64,000 nucleotides of DNA from Spirosoma sp. KUDC1026 (GTDB taxonomy: Bacteria > Bacteroidota > Bacteroidia > Cytophagales > Spirosomataceae), in the NCBI RefSeq assembly GCF_013375035.1, contig NZ_CP056032.1:1596001-1660000 (forward strand). Direction: 5' to 3'. The position numbers were made by a program, and so were the translations under genes. Below, in pieces: positions 1 through 8,615 of this stretch. Numbering within the stretch: the first letter of the stretch is position 1; every line of letters begins with the position of its first letter. The notes under the pieces were generated by a model. That model saw nothing but the letters and a program-made list of their open reading frames with translations. It was not told the DNA's origin and did no database searches.

Positions 1-1535
1 TCAATTTTGCGCCCTTCGTACAGCACCTGACTGGCCAGGATACCACGCCGTAGGGCGTAGTGCTGGTCATAGGCGATCTCGATAACGCCGATGTTGATGA
101 GCTGATGCAGGTAATTGCGCCAGTCCTCGAAACGTAGATCTTTACCCGCGCCATACGTTTTGACTTGGTCGTACCCGCCCTGAATGATGGCCTGGCTCCG
201 GGAGCCGCGCAGAATGTCGATGAGCAGATTCATGGGAACCCGCTCCCCCGTCCGAACAATGGCCGACAGCGCTTTCTGCGCCAGAATGGTCCCGTCGAAC
301 GTAACGCGCGGATCGCGGCAGACGTCGCAGTTGCCGCAGGGTTCGGGCAGATCTTCGGAGAAATAGGAGAGGAGAATCTGCCGACGGCAGGTATGCGCAT
401 CGGCATACTGCTGCATCCGCTCCAGTTTGGCCAGCTGCAGACCGAGGTTTGCCGGGTTGTTGTCCGCCAGCATATCCTTGTAAGTCGCTACGTCGGCAAA
501 GCTGTAGAACAGAACCGTCTGGGCTTCGGCCCCATCGCGACCAGCCCGACCAATCTCCTGGTAAAAGCTTTCGATGTTTTTGGGCAGGTTGTAGTGGATA
601 ACCCAGCGAACGTTCGATTTGTCAATCCCCATCCCGAAGGCGATGGTCGCGCACATGATCCGCACATCGTCGCGCAGGAATGCTTCCTGTGTCCGGGCGC
701 GGTCGTCGGGGTCCATCTTGGCGTGGTAGAAAGCCGCGTTGAATCCCTTCTCCTGCAGCTTGGCCGCCAGCGATTCTGTCGATTTTCGGCTCAGGCAGTA
801 GATGATGCCGGACGTATCCGGCTTTTTCTGTAGCAGCCGGATAATCTGCTGAATTCGGTTTTGGCCGGGCAATACCTGTAAACTCAGATTCTGCCGGTTA
901 AACGACGACACAAAGATGGCCGGGTCAATCATGCCGAGCCGCGTGGCGATGTCCTGCCGGGTGAGCTTGTCGGCAGTAGCCGTCAGGGCAACCGTCGGTA
1001 CGTTTGGGAAGCGCTCCTTCAGAATATGCAGCTGCGTGTATTCCGGCCGGAAATCGTGGCCCCATGACGAAATACAATGTGCCTCGTCGATGGCAAACAG
1101 CGAAACCGTAGCCCGCTTAAGGATGTAGAAGAACGAATCGGTCAGCAGCTTTTCGGGCGATACGTACAGCAGTTTGATTTTTCCGCTGATACAATCGTCT
1201 TCAATGGCGCGCTGTTCCTGGCTGGTTTGGGTACTGTTGTAAAAAGCCGCCGAAATCCCGTTCATGTGCAGCGCGCCGACCTGATCTTTCATCAGGGCAA
1301 TCAGGGGGGAGACTACAACGGTCAGCCCCGGTAACATCAGCGCCGGAATCTGAAAACAGACCGACTTGCCGCCCCCTGTGGGCATCAGCACCACCGTATC
1401 CCGTCCGCTCAGCACCGACCGGACGATATCTTCCTGCATAGGCCGGAAGCGATCGTAGCCGTAGTAGCGTTTGAGATAATCAGCGGGTTCGCGGAGACGG
1501 GGCTGTTCGCTGATAAAAGCGTCGTTGGGGGTCAT
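1..1535 (-). CDS. recQ: ATP-dependent DNA helicase RecQ (3' end outside window)
   Basis: Superfamily 2 3'-5' DNA helicase acting in recombination and fork repair. Translating the minus strand from the ATG at 1535 gives an open frame to the window edge (about 511 codons). Seen: Walker A MPTGGGKS at residues 51-58, a DEAH box (IDEAHC) near residue 150, the helicase motif QEIGRAGRDG, and a zinc-binding cysteine set ending in CGNCDVC near residue 400, followed by the start of the winged-helix RQC domain. The HRDC domain, if present, lies beyond position 1. A TAnnTTTG-type -7 element (TATATTTG) lies just upstream of the start on the minus strand, without a clear -33 box. Divergent from the phosphoesterase gene at 1687. 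Confidence 0.95.
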   Translation of the reverse strand, partial: MTPNDAFISEQPRLREPADYLKRYYGYDRFRPMQEDIVRSVLSGRDTVVLMPTGGGKSVCFQIPALMLPGLTVVVSPLIALMKDQVGALHMNGISAAFYNSTQTSQEQRAIEDDCISGKIKLLYVSPEKLLTDSFFYILKRATVSLFAIDEAHCISSWGHDFRPEYTQLHILKERFPNVPTVALTATADKLTRQDIATRLGMIDPAIFVSSFNRQNLSLQVLPGQNRIQQIIRLLQKKPDTSGIIYCLSRKSTESLAAKLQEKGFNAAFYHAKMDPDDRARTQEAFLRDDVRIMCATIAFGMGIDKSNVRWVIHYNLPKNIESFYQEIGRAGRDGAEAQTVLFYSFADVATYKDMLADNNPANLGLQLAKLERMQQYADAHTCRRQILLSYFSEDLPEPCGNCDVCRDPRVTFDGTILAQKALSAIVRTGERVPMNLLIDILRGSRSQAIIQGGYDQVKTYGAGKDLRFEDWRNYLHQLINIGVIEIAYDQHYALRRGILASQVLYEGRKI

Positions 1536-1686
1536 TGGCTGCACAAGTACTAGTCAAATATACACAAAAAAATCGACTCGTCCCGGTCGTGTTTCCGGGT
1601 TTTGGTACCATCTTCCGCCGTCACCGACTAACTTATCGGCATTAAGTCAGTTACTGATATACCACGTAGGTAGTACTTGTTCGACA

Positions 1687-2433
1687 ATGCGCATTGCTTT
1701 CATTACCGATATTCACATTGGGCCTAATGGCGAAAAACCACAGGGGGTCGACGTCCGGCGTAACTTTTTAAATGCGCTGGCTTACCTGTCGGGTCTAAAA
1801 CCGGATTGCCTGGTTATTGGTGGAGACCTGTGTGTCGACGTGGGTGATACGGCCATTTACGAGTGGGTAAAACAACAACTGGCCCCGCTGCCGTATCCGT
1901 ATTACGTTATACCGGGTAACCACGACGACTCGGTGATGCTGGCGAAGGCGTTCAGTCTAACGCACCATCTGCACGGGAATGAGCTTTACTATGCCCTGCC
2001 GCTGGAAGGCCGGCCGACGCTTTTTCTGGACAGCGCCCGGGGCGTTTTTTCGGTCGAACAACTCAATTGGCTGAAGGAGCGTCTAAGTGCTTTGCGGGAC
2101 AATAACGTACTGATTTTTATGCACCATCCACCGTTGCTGGCCGACGTAACGTTCATGGATGGTAAGTACGCTTTTCGGCAGAGTAATGAGTTTCTGGACG
2201 TGATTAAAGATCTGCCCTGTCATGTTACAGTGGTCTGTGGGCATTACCATGTCGAGAAAACGGTGCAGCGCGGCAACCTGCTGACGTTAATTACTCCTTC
2301 GATATTTTATCAATTGAAGCACGATTCGCCAACGTTCGCGGTCGACCACTACCGGATTGGCGTTCGTGAGCTGAATTTGACCAACCACGGCACTAACAGT
2401 ACGGTGCATTACCTAGATGGGCAACTGGTCTAG
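1687..2433 (+). CDS. Calcineurin-like metallophosphoesterase (CpdA-like)
   Basis: Predicted 248-residue cytoplasmic dinuclear metal phosphoesterase. The metal-ligand set is complete: D-x-H in TDIHIG (D8, H10), GGD (D47), GNHD (N78, H79), a later HH in FMHHPP and GHYH near residue 183. This arrangement is that of class III cyclic nucleotide phosphodiesterases (CpdA/Icc family), so 3',5'-cAMP or a related phosphodiester is a plausible substrate, but the sequence does not fix it. The frame is open back to 1525, but the ATG at 1687 begins directly at the conserved first beta strand, so it is preferred. Followed by a bidirectional terminator shared with the convergent aldo/keto reductase. Confidence 0.85.
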   Translation: MRIAFITDIHIGPNGEKPQGVDVRRNFLNALAYLSGLKPDCLVIGGDLCVDVGDTAIYEWVKQQLAPLPYPYYVIPGNHDDSVMLAKAFSLTHHLHGNELYYALPLEGRPTLFLDSARGVFSVEQLNWLKERLSALRDNNVLIFMHHPPLLADVTFMDGKYAFRQSNEFLDVIKDLPCHVTVVCGHYHVEKTVQRGNLLTLITPSIFYQLKHDSPTFAVDHYRIGVRELNLTNHGTNSTVHYLDGQLV

Positions 2434-2442
2434 CCGACAAGT

Positions 2443-2483
2443 AAAATGCCCAGTAACGTAATGATTACGTCCCTGGGCATTTT
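2443..2483. terminator. Bidirectional rho-independent terminator
   Basis: Inverted repeat AAAATGCCCAG ... CTGGGCATTTT with A/T flanks on both sides, between the convergent phosphoesterase and aldo/keto reductase genes. Confidence 0.8.
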
Positions 2484-2498
2484 CACTACGTAGTATAC

Positions 2499-3452
2499 TT
2501 AGTAAGCACTGGCGGTTGTCAGCTTATCCAGCGCATCCTTATCCAGATTAAGGTCAGCGGCTTTGGTGATGTCTTCCACCTGCTTTACGCTGGTTGCGCT
2601 GGCAATGGGCGCGCCAATATTGGGTTGGGCCATCAACCAGGCCAATGAAACCTGAGCCGGTGTTGCATTATACTGGTCGGCTACTTCGTCCAGTGCTTTC
2701 AAAATTTGCTGTCCGCGATCATCCAGGTACTTTTTAACGCCTTGTCCCCGCGGACTTTTCGATAAGTCGGCTTCCGATCGGTATTTACCCGTCAGGAAAC
2801 CGCTGGCCAGTGAATAGTAACTGATGACGCTCAGGCCGTAGTCAGCCACGATCGGCGCGTATTGAGTTTCGTACTGCTCCCGGTCGTACAGGTTGTATTC
2901 CGGTTGCAGTGTCTTGTAAATAGGAAAACCTTCCTTTCTGCTGATTTCCAGTGACTGTTTGAGCCGTTCCGGCGAGAAATTCGACGCTCCAATGTAGCCA
3001 ACCTTGCCCGATTCAATTAAATCGCCGAAGCTGGCCAGCGTTTCTTCAATGGGCGTCTGTGGGTCGTCGTAGTGGGACTGATACAGATCAATATAATCTG
3101 TTTGCAGCCGTTGCAGCGATTCGTCAACGGTTTTCTGCATGTAGTTCTTCGACAAATTGCCTTTTCGGCCGGGTGTCTGCGTCGAACCAAGCTTGGTAGC
3201 GATAATAACCTGATCGCGCTTACCGCTTTGTTTGAGCCACTTGCCAATGATTGTCTCCGACTCACCTCCTTTATTCCCGGGTACCCAGTGCGAGTACGTA
3301 TCGGCGGTGTCAATCAGGTTGAAACCCGCGTCAACAAAGGCATCTAACAGTTTAAACGAGGTGGTTTCGTCGGCCGTCCATCCGAATACGTTGCCGCCAA
3401 ACGCCAGCGGAGCAACCGACAGATTCGTGCTACCAAGAGTACGTTTTTCCAT
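2499..3452 (-). CDS. Aldo/keto reductase
   Basis: NADPH-dependent oxidoreductase of the AKR (beta/alpha)8-barrel family, 317 residues, normal length. The catalytic tetrad is visible: D in DTADTY, Y in the same motif, K in ATKLG and H in YQSHYDD. GYIGASNFS and the C-terminal SATSVKQVEDI match the AKR signature and cofactor-binding segments. The substrate is unknown. Some Bacteroidota AKRs oxidise L-fucose, which would suit the sugar-acid cluster at 53-57 kb, but this gene is 50 kb away and nothing local ties it to that role. It stands alone, with a terminator downstream and guaB upstream on the same strand. Confidence 0.88.
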   Translation of the reverse strand: MEKRTLGSTNLSVAPLAFGGNVFGWTADETTSFKLLDAFVDAGFNLIDTADTYSHWVPGNKGGESETIIGKWLKQSGKRDQVIIATKLGSTQTPGRKGNLSKNYMQKTVDESLQRLQTDYIDLYQSHYDDPQTPIEETLASFGDLIESGKVGYIGASNFSPERLKQSLEISRKEGFPIYKTLQPEYNLYDREQYETQYAPIVADYGLSVISYYSLASGFLTGKYRSEADLSKSPRGQGVKKYLDDRGQQILKALDEVADQYNATPAQVSLAWLMAQPNIGAPIASATSVKQVEDITKAADLNLDKDALDKLTTASAY

Positions 3453-3538
3453 TGCGTTAGTAAGTTATAAATGCGGCCCGGCGCGCGAGCCGCTACACAT
3501 GACAACTAACCCCGCCAACGAACGGTTTTCCGGAGAAC

Positions 3539-3571
3539 AAAAAGGGGCCAGCAGATAACCTGCCAGCCCCA
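3539..3571 (-). terminator. Rho-independent terminator of guaB
   Basis: On the minus strand a GGGGCTGGCA/TGCTGGCCCC hairpin (8 of 10 pairs) is followed by TTTTT, 25 bases downstream of the guaB stop. Confidence 0.75.
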
Positions 3572-3595
3572 TTTTCATCCAGACTCAATCAGATA

Positions 3596-5068
3596 CTACC
3601 GAGCTGAATAGTTTGGTGCTTCTTTCTGAATCGAAATATCGTGTGGGTGGCTCTCCCGCGAACCGGCTGTCGTGATCTTCACGAACTTAGCTTCCTGCAG
3701 AGCCGTAATGGTGGCGGCACCACAGTAACCCATACCCGCTTTCAGGCCGCCAACCATCTGGTAAACGATTTCGCCGACGCGCCCTTTGAATGGCACACGG
3801 CCCACGATACCTTCCGGTACCAGCTTTTTGATGTCGTCTTCGGCATCCTGGAAGTACCGGTCTTTTGAGCCATCTTCCATCGCTTCCACCGAGCCCATGC
3901 CGCGGTACGTCTTGAACCGGCGTCCTTCGTACAGCACCACTTCGCCGGGGGCTTCTTCGGTACCGGCCAGCAGCGAACCGATCATCACCGTGCTGGCACC
4001 ACCCGCAATGGCTTTCGTAATGTCGCCCGAGAAGCGGATACCACCATCGGCAATTACGGGAACGTCGGTTCCCTGCAGCGCTTTGGCCGCTTCATAAACA
4101 GCCGATAACTGCGGCATCCCGATACCGGCAATAATCCGGGTGGTACAGATACTACCGGGACCAACACCTACTTTAACGGCATCGGCACCGGCGTCGGCAA
4201 GGGCTTTGGCACCTTCGCCCGTAGCCACGTTACCGGCAATTACCTGGAGATTGGGAAACTGCTGTTTGATGTTACGAACGGCGTCTAGCACCCCTTTTGA
4301 GTGACCATGCGCCGTATCTACGCTGATGACATCAACACCGGCTTTCACCAGTGCTTCAATGCGCCGGGTCAGATCGGGCGTAACGCCCACGGCCGCACCA
4401 ACGCGTAACCGGCCCAGCTCGTCTTTGCAGGCGTTCGGGTGATTTTTCTTTTTCAGAATGTCCTTGTAGGTAATCAGGCCAACTAACTGATAATCATCGT
4501 TAACGATTGGCAGTTTTTCTATGCGGTATTGCTGCAGAATGCTTTCGGCTTCTTCGAGCGTGAATCCGGCTTTGGCCGTGATCAGGTTCTCACTGGTCAT
4601 AATGCCCGTAACCGGCTGCGATAGATCACTCTGGAAGCGTAGGTCGCGGTTGGTCAGGATACCGACGAGCTTGTTAGCATTATCCACGACGGGAATACCA
4701 CCAATCTTGAACTCGCGCATAATCTTGAGCGCGTCGGAGAGAGTAGCTGTTTCGAGCAGCGTAATAGGATCGATGATCATCCCACTTTCCGAGCGTTTCA
4801 CTTTGCGGACCTGCTCGGCCTGCGCTTCAACGCTCATGTTTTTGTGGATAATACCAATACCGCCTTCCTGCGCCATCGCAATTGCCAGATCTGATTCGGT
4901 AACGGTGTCCATAGCCGCCGAAATCAGGGGAATATTCAGCTGGATGCTGCGGGTAAGTTTGGTCGTGGTTTGCGTATCGCGTGGGAGAACCTCCGAATAG
5001 GCAGGTAATAGCAGTACGTCGTCGTAGGTGAGAGCCTCGTAGAGAAACTTGCTGGTATCTAAGCTCAT
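3596..5068 (-). CDS. guaB: Inosine-5'-monophosphate dehydrogenase
   Basis: Oxidises IMP to XMP with NAD+, the committed step of GMP synthesis. 490 residues, the usual bacterial length. The TIM barrel is interrupted by two CBS domains (about 97-150 and 155-212). The catalytic loop GPGSICTTR places the nucleophilic cysteine at C308; the flap region [10 protein letters not shown] follows. The start ATG at 5068 gives MSLDTSKF, a normal N terminus. A TAGTTTTG -7 element lies on the minus strand at 5100-5107, without an evident -33 box. Confidence 0.97.
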   Translation of the reverse strand: MSLDTSKFLYEALTYDDVLLLPAYSEVLPRDTQTTTKLTRSIQLNIPLISAAMDTVTESDLAIAMAQEGGIGIIHKNMSVEAQAEQVRKVKRSESGMIIDPITLLETATLSDALKIMREFKIGGIPVVDNANKLVGILTNRDLRFQSDLSQPVTGIMTSENLITAKAGFTLEEAESILQQYRIEKLPIVNDDYQLVGLITYKDILKKKNHPNACKDELGRLRVGAAVGVTPDLTRRIEALVKAGVDVISVDTAHGHSKGVLDAVRNIKQQFPNLQVIAGNVATGEGAKALADAGADAVKVGVGPGSICTTRIIAGIGMPQLSAVYEAAKALQGTDVPVIADGGIRFSGDITKAIAGGASTVMIGSLLAGTEEAPGEVVLYEGRRFKTYRGMGSVEAMEDGSKDRYFQDAEDDIKKLVPEGIVGRVPFKGRVGEIVYQMVGGLKAGMGYCGAATITALQEAKFVKITTAGSRESHPHDISIQKEAPNYSAR

Positions 5069-5190
5069 GGCAAATAAACAAGAGGTGTTATTTGCCAGAC
5101 AAAACTACGGAAAAAATTTAATTTGAGCGTGCCTTAATGGAAAAATAACATTCAGCGATGCCTGGATGGGCTTTTGTCCAGGATATGTAC

Positions 5191-5231
5191 AAAAAATCCC
5201 TCAGGCAGTTATACATACCTGAGGGATTTTT
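5191..5231 (-). terminator. Rho-independent terminator of the repeat surface-protein gene
   Basis: AAATCCCTCAGG ... CCTGAGGGATTT stem with a T-run on the minus strand, just downstream of the stop at 5251. It could act in both directions. A second, shorter hairpin (CCTGGA/TCCAGG) lies at 5161-5182. Confidence 0.75.
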
Positions 5232-5250
5232 GACTGGAAAATAGCTTATC

Positions 5251-6715
5251 TTATTTTCTCTCGATTAATTGCTTAACCAACTTTTCCAGCTCATCAATTC
5301 GGTTATTCTGCTGCTGATTGAGTTGACGCTGTTGCTTATTTTCTTTCTCCAGTTGAATGCTGTACAAGGTCAGCTCTTCAATCTTCTCCAGCAACTTAGC
5401 ATCCATCTTGGCTACGTCGACGCCCTGCTCGACTACTTCGCTTGCCGAGGGTAGGCCAGGTAAGTGGCCCTTCTGTTTGATGTGTTGTTCAACCTCCGCC
5501 AGGGGTGTCAGCGTATAGCCTGGTGCAAACACGTAATCACTCCACTCGCTGGCGTTTTTGACGGCTACCTTCACTTTTTCGGTCAGAATACCTTTAGAGA
5601 CAAACAGGTTGTAGTCGTTAGGTGTCTTGCTAATCCCCTGGCCGATGATGACCGCGTTGTCGTCGATGCTTTGCAGATACGTACCGTTGCGTTGCCACAG
5701 ATCAGCGCTGATGCGCCCACCGCTGGTCGTACTGCCCAGTACAACGTTGCCTGATCCATCGACGGTGAGGAATTTGGTTTGGCCGGTTGCGCTGGCGGGG
5801 GAGTTACTGGTGAGATTCTCCAATCGTAAACCTGACTGATTAGCCGTACCTGTTACCAGGTGTAGTTTGCTGGAAGGTGATGAGGTACCAATACCCACGT
5901 TAGCACTGTTACCTAGTACCAAACTGTTACTAGCGGATACAACGGCCCGGAAGCCAATGGCCGTAGCGTTGACCAGCGCCCCTGATTCTACGTTAGCTTC
6001 GAAGCCAATAGCGGTGTTGTTGTTGCCAACGGTATTAGATGCGCCGGCGTTGGTGCCCAGGAAGACGTTGAAGCCACCGGTGGTGTTAGCTCCGCCCGCA
6101 TTGTCTCCTACAAAAAAGTTGGCCGTGCCTGACGTATTGTTGTTGCCAGCATTGGTCCCCAGCATGAAATTGGAATTACCATTGGTGTTGGAGATGCCAG
6201 CGTTGACGCCCATGAACGTATTGAACTGACCGGATGTGTTAGAACGTCCTGCCTGATAGCCTATAAAGGTGTTAGCTGATGCGTTGGTACTGTAACCAGC
6301 GTAATACCCTAAAAAAGTATTCTGCCCCCCCACTTCATTACTTCTGCCAGATTCTGTGCCAATAAATACATTACTTGCTCCGACCTTATTACTGAAGCCG
6401 GAATAGTCTCCTACAAAGGTATTTGTGGAAGCTGTCGAGTTATTATAACCGGCTGCATAACCAATAAATACGTTACTACTGCCGCTGGAATTGTAGTATC
6501 CTGCATTGTTACCCGTGAACACGTTGCGTATGCCGTCTATGTTACGATTGCCAGCGGCACAACCTGTAAATACGTTGCCATACCCTATTGTGTTGATCTC
6601 ACCTGCATTATTACCCGTGAATGTATTGAGCCAACCGGTTGTATTAGCATAGCCTGCTCTGTAACCAGTAAAAACGTTAGACCCTCCAGTTGTATTCTTT
6701 GATCCAGCATCGTTA
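5251..6715 (-). pseudogene. C-terminal part of IS-interrupted repeat surface protein (tail-fibre/adhesin-like)
   Basis: Downstream portion of a gene that begins at 8359 and is cut by the IS element at 6716-7818. It has no native start; the first internal usable start is a GTG at 6522. The frame is open back to the IS junction. It carries about fourteen 17-residue repeats of the form N-V/T-F-x-G-x-x-A-G-x-x-N-T-x-G-x-x, then NVGIGTSSPSSKLHL, a linker, a segment SEWSDYVF ... GHLPGLPSA, and a C-terminal coiled coil (KIEELTLYSIQLEKEN onward). The C-terminal block is familiar from Bacteroidota secreted tail-fibre-like proteins; the repeats resemble trimeric beta-roll stalks. Function after insertion is doubtful because this part lacks a signal peptide. 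Confidence 0.85.
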
Positions 6716-6734
6716 AGTAATGCGACAAAATTAG
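6716..6734. repeat. Terminal inverted repeat of IS630-type element (left)
   Basis: 19-bp end, matching the other end at 17 of 19 positions; next to the target TA at 6714-6715. Confidence 0.88.
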
Positions 6735-6739
6735 TTTGA

Positions 6740-7357
6740 CTAAAAATCGCTGAATCGAATGAACAATTCCTGACCCACAGCGGCTAATGCTAACCAGACG
6801 GCATAAAACAACGTGTTACTGGTCTGATAATCTTCAGGCCGTAACCAACGCGCTTTCAGCTCTTTCCAAAGTCGTTCAGCCAAGTTCAAATGGGGGCTGT
6901 AAGGCGGCAGATAGAACAGGTATAAGCCCCGTTGGTGCCAGTCTCCAAGCCGTTGGCGAACTTTATCGGACGTATGAATCCGGGCGTTATCGAGTACGAT
7001 TACCGTTGGTTTGGACAGCCGCCAAGACAGTTCTTCTAACTGGTTGACGACAAAAGCTGATGTAATAGAGCCATTTGTGGTCGCATAGTGCAACTGATTC
7101 TGGCGCGAAATCATCCCAAAACAATTCAGCCGTTGGCCCTTTGCGACCTCAATATGCACCGATTCATCTTTAAACTGCCAACCGTAGGGCACGTATCCTT
7201 CTTCGCTGACGCTGGATTCATCGCCGTAAAAGAGGTCAATAACTCCGGCCTGACTTTGCTCTTCCAGCAAGCTAAGAGCCTCGTAACGAACCTGGTACAA
7301 CTCAGCATTTGGTTTGCTTTTGGGTCTCAGTCTGATGCGTCGGTAAGAACCGTCAAG
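6740..7357 (-). CDS. IS630 transposase OrfB, DDE catalytic part
   Basis: Catalytic half of the transposase. The DDE triad is visible: D in FYGDESS, D in VLDNARIH and E in NLAERLWKELK, with the YLPPYSPHLN motif typical of IS630. The only good start inside the frame is a TTG at 7300, which would drop conserved upstream residues (KKLDGSYRRIRLRPK). The frame is open back to the slippery site, so translation probably enters by -1 frameshift at 7357 rather than by initiation. The fused product would be about 337 residues, normal for the family. It stops 24 bp from the IS end. Confidence 0.88.
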   Translation of the reverse strand, partial: LDGSYRRIRLRPKSKPNAELYQVRYEALSLLEEQSQAGVIDLFYGDESSVSEEGYVPYGWQFKDESVHIEVAKGQRLNCFGMISRQNQLHYATTNGSITSAFVVNQLEELSWRLSKPTVIVLDNARIHTSDKVRQRLGDWHQRGLYLFYLPPYSPHLNLAERLWKELKARWLRPEDYQTSNTLFYAVWLALAAVGQELFIRFSDF

Positions 7358-7752
7358 TTTTTTAAAAAGCGTTGCAAGGTCTTTAGGCTCATGGAACGAC
7401 CCGTTCGAGACTCAATCTGCGCTTTAGCCTGATTCAGTCGCTGCCGTTCGTTCTGCACTACCTGTCGTACTAAAGTGGCATCGGTTTGCTTGTCAAGCAG
7501 GGCTTTACGCCCTCGTCCGGGTTTGGTCCGCAGGCCGTTGAGTCCCGCTTGTTGATAACGGTTTAACCAGGCATTGACCGAGACATAGTGCTGTTTAACG
7601 AGTTGAGCAACTTCTTTGGAGGTACGGCCCTCACTTTTGAACAAGACGATCTGGCAACGTTGGCGAAAGGCATGGGAGGTGTCGCTGCGAAACGCTTGTT
7701 CAAGGGCTTGCCGTTCGGCGGGTTGGAGTTCGATAGTGCGCGGTTTTCCCAA
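7327..7752 (-). CDS. IS630 transposase OrfA, helix-turn-helix part
   Basis: 141-residue N-terminal DNA-binding half: an HTH region (RTSKEVAQLVKQHYVSVNAW) followed by a GLNGLRTKPGRGRK linker, as in IS630-type transposases. It ends with TGA at 7327, overlapping the OrfB frame. Within it, TTA AAA AAC (7365-7357) contains the heptamer A AAA AAC in the correct phase for -1 slippage into OrfB. Confidence 0.85.
   Translation of the reverse strand: MGKPRTIELQPAERQALEQAFRSDTSHAFRQRCQIVLFKSEGRTSKEVAQLVKQHYVSVNAWLNRYQQAGLNGLRTKPGRGRKALLDKQTDATLVRQVVQNERQRLNQAKAQIESRTGRSMSLKTLQRFLKNLTVLTDASD
7357..7363 (-). promoter_or_regulatory. Putative -1 ribosomal frameshift site A_AAA_AAC
   Basis: The codon phase of OrfA at this point is TTA-AAA-AAC. 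Slipping back one base gives CTT-GAC-GGT, which is the OrfB frame and restores the family-typical sequence KKLDGSYRRIRLRPK. A small CGGT-TCTT-ACCG hairpin follows within a few bases and could help pausing. Confidence 0.72.
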
Positions 7753-7799
7753 AGCTAGCTTGTTTTTAAAGCGAAGAACCGAAACATACTTGTATTAAC

Positions 7800-7818
7800 C
7801 TAATTTTGTCTAATTACT
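7800..7818. repeat. Terminal inverted repeat of IS630-type element (right)
   Basis: CTAATTTTGTCTAATTACT on the + strand, next to the target TA at 7819-7820. Confidence 0.88.
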
Positions 7819-8359
7819 TACCAGTAAATGTATTGTTGCTGCCTGTTGTGTTAGATAGGCCAGCACCACTGCCTAAGAAAGTATTACTGTTACCTTCTGT
7901 ATTACGATATCCTGCATTTGATCCTAGGAAAACGTTATTTGCACCTCTCGTATTGGAATACCCAGCATAGATACCGTTGAATACGTTGAAACTGCCATCT
8001 GTATTTGAATAACCAGTGTACTCTCCAGTAAACACGTTGGATATACCTGTCAGATTATTGTAACCTGATTGATGACCCAAAAACACATTTCCGTTTCCTC
8101 CTCTGTTTGCATACCCTGCTTCGGCGCCTATAAATAGGTTGCGTTGACCAGTGGTGTTAGCTTGACCAGTCCCATAACCTACAAATACGTTTTTAATTCC
8201 TGTAAGAGTACTGTTCCCAGTTACACTAATTATTGTGTTTGCTTCGCCTGGTGTGCTGGATGCTGGTCCCGTGATTACGAGGTTATTTTGAGCCAACGAT
8301 GGAAAGTTAAGCGCTGCCAGAACAGCAGCACTAAATACGCTACGGTAAAGTAGTTTCAT
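7814..8359 (-). pseudogene. N-terminal part of IS-interrupted repeat surface protein
   Basis: Upstream portion of the gene that resumes at 6715. The ATG at 8359 begins MKLLYRSVFSAAVLAALN, a Sec signal peptide with a likely cleavage after SLAQ. About seven 17-residue NVFxGxxAGxxNTTG repeats follow. The frame ends at a TAA (7816-7814) supplied by the IS end, giving ...NTFTGK-stop. The frame is open upstream to 8431, but the signal peptide fixes the start at 8359. The intact gene would have been 668 codons (5251-8359 minus 1105 bp). The truncated product may be exported but lacks the C-terminal domain. Confidence 0.85.
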
Positions 8360-8462
8360 AAAGAGATGATTAAGGTAGATTAACGCATGGAAAAATGTTG
8401 CTAATCTAATTACCAATCTATCATCGACCAAACGCGCTTCGTAAAGTATTAGCTTAGGTACT

Positions 8463-8488
8463 GAGGGTGCGAATCCCTCACTCTCTGC
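8463..8488 (+). other. tRNA 3'-end-like remnant (possible attachment site)
   Basis: GAGGG-TGCGAAT-CCCTC forms a perfect T-arm-like 5-bp stem with a 7-base loop, followed by ACTCTCTG, which resembles a tRNA-Ser acceptor 3' strand. No matching 5' half (AGAGAGT) or cloverleaf lies upstream, so this is not a functional tRNA. It lies in the 256-bp gap between the surface-protein gene and the DUF2141 gene. It may be a scar of integration or chance. Confidence 0.35.
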
Positions 8489-8544
8489 TGATTAGAGAGC
8501 TGGTAGAATGGATTGAGGTTGACTCACGGAGCTGAATAACGGTA

Positions 8545-8572
8545 ACAAAAAAACCGGCCGCTAGGGCCGGTT
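8545..8572 (-). terminator. Rho-independent terminator of the DUF2141 gene
   Basis: AACCGGCC ... GGCCGGTT stem; on the minus strand it is followed by TTTTTTT. It lies 44 bases past the DUF2141 stop. Confidence 0.8.
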
Positions 8573-8615
8573 AAATAGGTTGGTTATTCTTAACACTGAA
8601 GACGAAATAGGACTG

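Larger units (their letters stand above)
6716..7818 (-). mobile_element. IS630-family insertion sequence, 1103 bp, TA target duplication
   Basis: The ends can be read exactly. The left end on the + strand is AGTAATGCGACAAAATTAG (6716-6734); the right end, read inward on the minus strand, is AGTAATTAGACAAAATTAG (7818-7800), 17 of 19 identical. Both are flanked by TA (6714-6715 and 7819-7820), the IS630/Tc1-type target duplication. Removing 1103 bp plus one TA rejoins the surrounding gene in frame as ACT GGT AAC GAT GCT, continuing its 17-residue repeat. The element contains orfA and orfB on the minus strand, probably joined by -1 frameshifting. Confidence 0.93.

Noticed and set aside
165..833. 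222-codon + strand open frame at the window start
   Set aside because: Antisense to recQ, whose motifs are on the minus strand.
5251..8359. Regular 51-bp periodicity that could suggest a CRISPR-like array
   Set aside because: The units are degenerate, contiguous and in one reading frame; they encode 17-residue protein repeats, with no spacers.
8463..8488. Functional tRNA gene
   Set aside because: Only a T-arm and an acceptor-like 3' strand are present; no D-arm, anticodon arm or 5' acceptor strand can be drawn.
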